This document shows, piece after piece, positions 60,651-64,000 of a DNA stretch of 64,000 nucleotides (position 1 is its first letter; every line of letters begins with the position of its first letter). The DNA comes from Rhinopomastus cyanomelas (taxonomy: Eukaryota; Chordata; Aves; Bucerotiformes; Rhinopomastidae): NCBI GenBank assembly GCA_013400115.1, contig VXBP01005057.1, positions 67,117 through 131,116 of the forward strand. Reading direction: 5' to 3'. The position numbers were made by a program, and so were the translations under genes. The notes below the pieces were generated by a model that saw nothing but the letters and a program-made list of their open reading frames with translations, searched no databases and was not told where the DNA came from.

Positions 60651-61377
60651 CACAACAACCCCCAGCAACGCTACAGGCTTGGAGAAGAGTGGCTGGAGAG
60701 CTGCCTGGTGGAGAAGGACCTGGGGGTGTTGATTGACAGCCAGCTGAACATGAGCCAGCAGTGTGCTCAGGTGGCCAAGAAGGCCAATGGCATCCTGGCC
60801 TGTATCAGAAATGGCGTGACCAGTAGGAGCAGGAAGGTGATTGTGCCCCTGTACTTGGCACTTGTGAGACCGCACCTTGAGTACTGTGTCCAGTTTTGAT
60901 CACCACAGTACAGGAAGGACATTGAGGTGCTGGAACGAATCCAGAGAAGGGCAACCAAGCTGTTGAAGGGGCTGGAGGACATGCCCTATGAGGAGAGGCT
61001 GAAGGAAGTGGGGTTGTTTAGTCTGGAGAAGACTGAGAGGGGACCTTATTGCCCTCTACAGCTACCTAAAAGGAGGTTGTAGCAAGGCTGGTGTTGGTGT
61101 CTTCTCTCCAATTAGTGATGATAAGGGACAAGGGGAAATGGCCTCAAGTTGTGTCAGGGGAGGTTTAGATTGGATATTAGAAAGAAATTCTTTATTCAGA
61201 GGGTGGTTAGATACTGGAATAGATTGCTCAGGGAGGTGGTGACGTCACCATCCCTGGAGGTGTTTAAGGAATGAGTGGACGCAGCGCTTAGGGACATGGT
61301 CTAGCGGTTAGACACTAGGAGAAAAGGTTGGACTCAATGACCCTAGAGGTCCTTTCCAGCCATGATGATTCTGTGAT
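60651..61377 (+). mobile_element. CR1 fragment nested in the second long CR1
   Basis: Young-looking CR1, same strand as its host, from RT end (LGEEWLESCLVEKDLGVLID, NMSQQCAQVAKKANGILACI) through ORF2 C-terminus and full 3' UTR to the tail GATGATTCTGTGATGA. It is flanked by GAGT at 60647-60650 and 61378-61381. The 60642-60899 frame is open for 85 codons. Host text (GACCCTTGTCATAAGGAAGT) resumes immediately after. Confidence 0.92.
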
Positions 61378-61962
61378 GAGTTGACCCTTGTCATAAGGAA
61401 GTCTGCAGTCTGCCTGGAGCCCGAATCAAGGATATCACTAGGATGCCCCCTAACCTGGTGAAGTCAACTATTACCCACTGCTGATCTTCCAGGCAGGTGG
61501 GGAGGAAGATGTATTGCATAGCCTAACTGGAACAAAGAAAGACCTGAAGGCCTTAGGATGCTTCATGAAAGAGTCTGGAGCACAAATTGTATTTGCCTCA
61601 TAACTTTGATTTTCAGGTCAGCACATGGGCTGTAACTGGAAGTTTTAGTCCATAAATGCCTGGCTATGAGGCTGGTGTTACAGGCAGGGCTTTGGGTTCT
61701 TTGATAATGCATGGCTGGTTTTATAAGACACCAGACCTGACAGCTGCACATGGGAAAGGTCTATCTCAGAAGGGAAAAAGGGTTTGGGGGTAGGAATTGT
61801 CAGGCCTCATTCAGAGAGCTTTAAACTAGATTCGTGCTGGGTGGGCACCAGTGGGGTAGTGCTCCAGTATTGATGAAGCCCATGAGGCCTCCCACCTTCC
61901 TAGGGTGAAACTGGAGCACTCAGATGGCTCCCTGAAATACCCACACAACCAATGCATGCAAC

Positions 61963-62671
61963 ATGGTGAATAAGCAGGAGGAGTCAGAAATCTGTGTCCA
62001 GTCAGGTGATTATGGTCTGGTGGCAATTACAGAGACATGGTGGGACAGCTCACATGACTGGATTGTGGTCATGGACCGCGATGCCTTTTTCAGGAGAGAC
62101 AGGTCAACAAGACAAAGTGGTGGAGTTGCTCTTTATCTGAAAGAGCAACTGGAATGTATTGAGTTCTGTCTAGGGGCAGGTGAAGAGAGAGTCAAGAGTT
62201 TGTGGGTACAGATTGAGGCAGGCTGGCATAGGTGACACTGGTGTGGGTGTGTATTGCAGGACACCAGATCAGGACAAGGAAATTGATGAGGCCTTCTATA
62301 GGCAGCTGACAGCAGCCTCACAGCTACAGATCCTGATTCTCGTGGGGGATTTTAAATACCCTGATGTTTGCTGGAAGACCTATTCAGCCAGCCATCCACA
62401 TTCCAGGAGGTTCCTCCAGTGCACTGGTGACAACTTCCTAATGCAAATGGTGGAGGAGCCCACTAGGAGAGGAGCACTGATGGATCTTGTCCTCACCAAC
62501 AAGGAGGGTCTGGTTGAAGCAGTGAAGGTTGAGGGCAGCCTCATAGTTCAACAGGGAGCTGCTTCCTCAAGAGGAAGGAGAAAGTCTGTAGGTCATAGAA
62601 AGAGGGGAAGGCCACTTGGGATGATTGTAAGGCTCTTGTCAGATGGTGTAGGGACACAATTAAGAAAGTGA
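61963..62671 (+). pseudogene. CR1 ORF2 endonuclease remnant (second copy)
   Basis: Reads VAITETWWDSSHDWIVVMDR, DAFFRRDRSTRQSGGVALYL, then after a frameshift near 62200 VYCRTPDQDKEIDEAFYRQL, LILVGDFKYPDVCWKTYSAS, and MVEEPTRRGALMDLVLTNKE. It covers the APE endonuclease up to the deletion near 62540; the linker is only partly present. Part of the element at 59843-63000, not a host gene. Confidence 0.85.
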
Positions 62672-63000
62672 AGGCCTCCCTGGAATTAAATCTTGCAAAA
62701 GATGTCAAGGGCAACAGAAAGGGCTTCTTCAAATACATTGTAGGTAAAAGTAAAACTAGAGGCAATGTAGACTTCTGTTGAATGAAGTGGGTATCTAGAA
62801 GTCAAAGGACACAAAGAAAGCAGAGGTAACGAACATCTTCTTTGCCTCTGTCTATACTACTGGGGGATGTCCTGATACCTAGCTCCAGACTGCTGAGGAC
62901 CCATAAGATGCTGGAGCAAAAGAGGAGTTTGCCCTGGTTGATGACGACTGGATTGAAGATTAATTGAGCAAACTGCATGTACATGATTCCATGGGCCCAA

Positions 63001-64000
63001 TGTCTGTCCTACACCTTGTGTTCACATCTGGGCTGACGTGTCAGCTCCTAATATTTGATCTGTGTTTGAAGTTTTCCATGTTACCATAATAAAGCACAAG
63101 CCAGCATGTCTTGAATATAAAATTCACCAACTAGATTATTATATTATTTTTTTATTTACTAAAACAATAGCAGATCATTGTGCTGTTCTCTAACTCTTGC
63201 AATGTTTTAGGACTTGACAGGAGAACCAGAAGTGGAGTTACTTAATCTCCAGACTAGTATGTTTTTTAAAAGTTTGAAAAACCATCTAGCGTTAATTGTC
63301 ACCACTGAAAAAATATGCTCAAAAAACTATCTTGATCTAAACCAGTTGTTAACTGGTTGTTCTGGTAATCTATGTAAATTGAGAAGGGATAAACTACAAA
63401 ACAAATTTGTCTGTTTTTCTAAACAACAGTAAGAACTTCAGTTCAAGAATGCTGTGAGTACAATTTTGACAACGCTGAGATTCAAAGATGAAAAGACTAA
63501 GGATCCCTGAAATCCAGATCCACAAGCAAGTAAAAAAAAAAAAAAAAGAAAAAAAAACTCCACAAGCTGCAGGCATGCAGCATTATTTTTAATTCTGTTG
63601 TAAATCTTATGTAGTCTGCTGCTTCTTGAGAAAGGCACAGATCTACCTGCCTTTGTGACCTAGGTGCCCTGTCATTTATGGCTCTGTGTGCCTTGGATTC
63701 CCTAGAATATATCAAATCATGGTAAGTGCCTATGTTAGTCAACAGGATCTTGCTTTGAATTTGTCTATACGCTCAATCACAGATCATTCAGACTTTATCT
63801 GTCATGTCCAACTTCCACCCTTTATCTCTCCACATTTTCAGTGCTGGATGCTGGGAGGAAGCAATTTCCTGTACTTCTACATGAGACACACAACATTTCT
63901 GTGAAAGAATGGTCACTTGCCAGCCTACCACAGCAGTTCTTAGACACATTCCTGGTGTTCCCAGGAAGATTTGAAGGTCAGTGGGATGGTTGATGGGCGA
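63001..64000. other. Upstream intron of MYT1L, unique sequence with A-rich tract
   Basis: Unique AT-rich DNA with an A run of about 16 plus 8 at 63532-63557. No gene recognised; the 5' UTR exons and promoter of MYT1L are not identifiable here. Confidence 0.5.

Larger units (their letters stand above)
59843..63000 (+). mobile_element. CR1 retrotransposon with two later insertions, both ends missing
   Basis: Second long plus-strand CR1, collinear with 44250-46990 of the other long copy. It begins within ORF1 (CAGGAGTATTAGGGAGGCTG), is interrupted at about 60022-60418 by a non-CR1 insert and at 60651-61377 by another CR1, resumes with esterase text (61382-61700), then ORF2 endonuclease (61963-62530, ITETWWDSSHDW), shows an internal deletion of about 250 bp near 62540-62560, and stops near 63000 at GATTCCATGGGCCCAA in the linker region. 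No RT and no 3' end are present. Confidence 0.88.

Noticed and set aside
1..64000. tRNA, rRNA, snoRNA, microRNA, CRISPR or prokaryotic operon features
   Set aside because: None recognised by eye; a covariance-model scan would be the decisive test.

Overview
This is vertebrate nuclear DNA, almost certainly avian. It is AT-rich with large introns, and it is packed with CR1 (chicken repeat 1) non-LTR retrotransposon copies that carry the typical bird 3' tails and ORF2 reverse-transcriptase remnants. By eye about 16 kb of 64 kb (roughly 25%) is CR1. That is high for a bird and would suit a CR1-expanded lineage such as woodpeckers and allies or hoopoes/hornbills, but the species is inference only.

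The one protein-coding gene I can support is MYT1L (myelin transcription factor 1-like, a neuronal CCHHC zinc-finger transcription factor) on the minus strand. Five consecutive coding exons can be assembled with consistent splice signals and phases: start exon 58321-58375, a 34-nt microexon 58105-58138, zinc-finger-1 exon 57745-57807, acidic exon 24557-24930, and large exon 1557-2534. Together they give 1,504 nt, residues 1-501 plus one base. The rest of the protein (zinc fingers 2 onward) lies beyond position 1, and the promoter and 5' UTR exons lie beyond or unrecognised above 58376. Everything else in the window is intron of this gene.

Repeat layout: 0-35 kb holds only minus-strand (gene-sense) CR1 fragments (157-240, 8115-10262, 10678-11120, 15706-16235, 21650-22035, 25475-26600, 27991-28540, 31007-32110, 32393-32950, 34149-35062). 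From 37 kb on most copies are plus strand (37260-38256, 40029-40310, 43724-48006, 56463-56545, 59843-63000). Three CR1-into-CR1 nestings with plausible target-site duplications give relative ages. The copy at 43724-48006 keeps a 5' UTR with a duplicated block, an ORF1 with coiled coil and GDSL-type esterase, and an ORF2 with endonuclease and FADD reverse transcriptase, all broken. Two MIR-like ancient SINE fragments, an unidentified ~0.4 kb insert inside a CR1, and a GC-rich ~0.5 kb island complete the repeat picture.

No RNA genes, CRISPR, or prokaryotic features were seen. No wholly new system was found. The most interesting items are the exon architecture of the MYT1L N-terminus, the candidate splicing-control elements around it, the nested CR1s, and a small tandem hairpin with a compensatory base-pair change.
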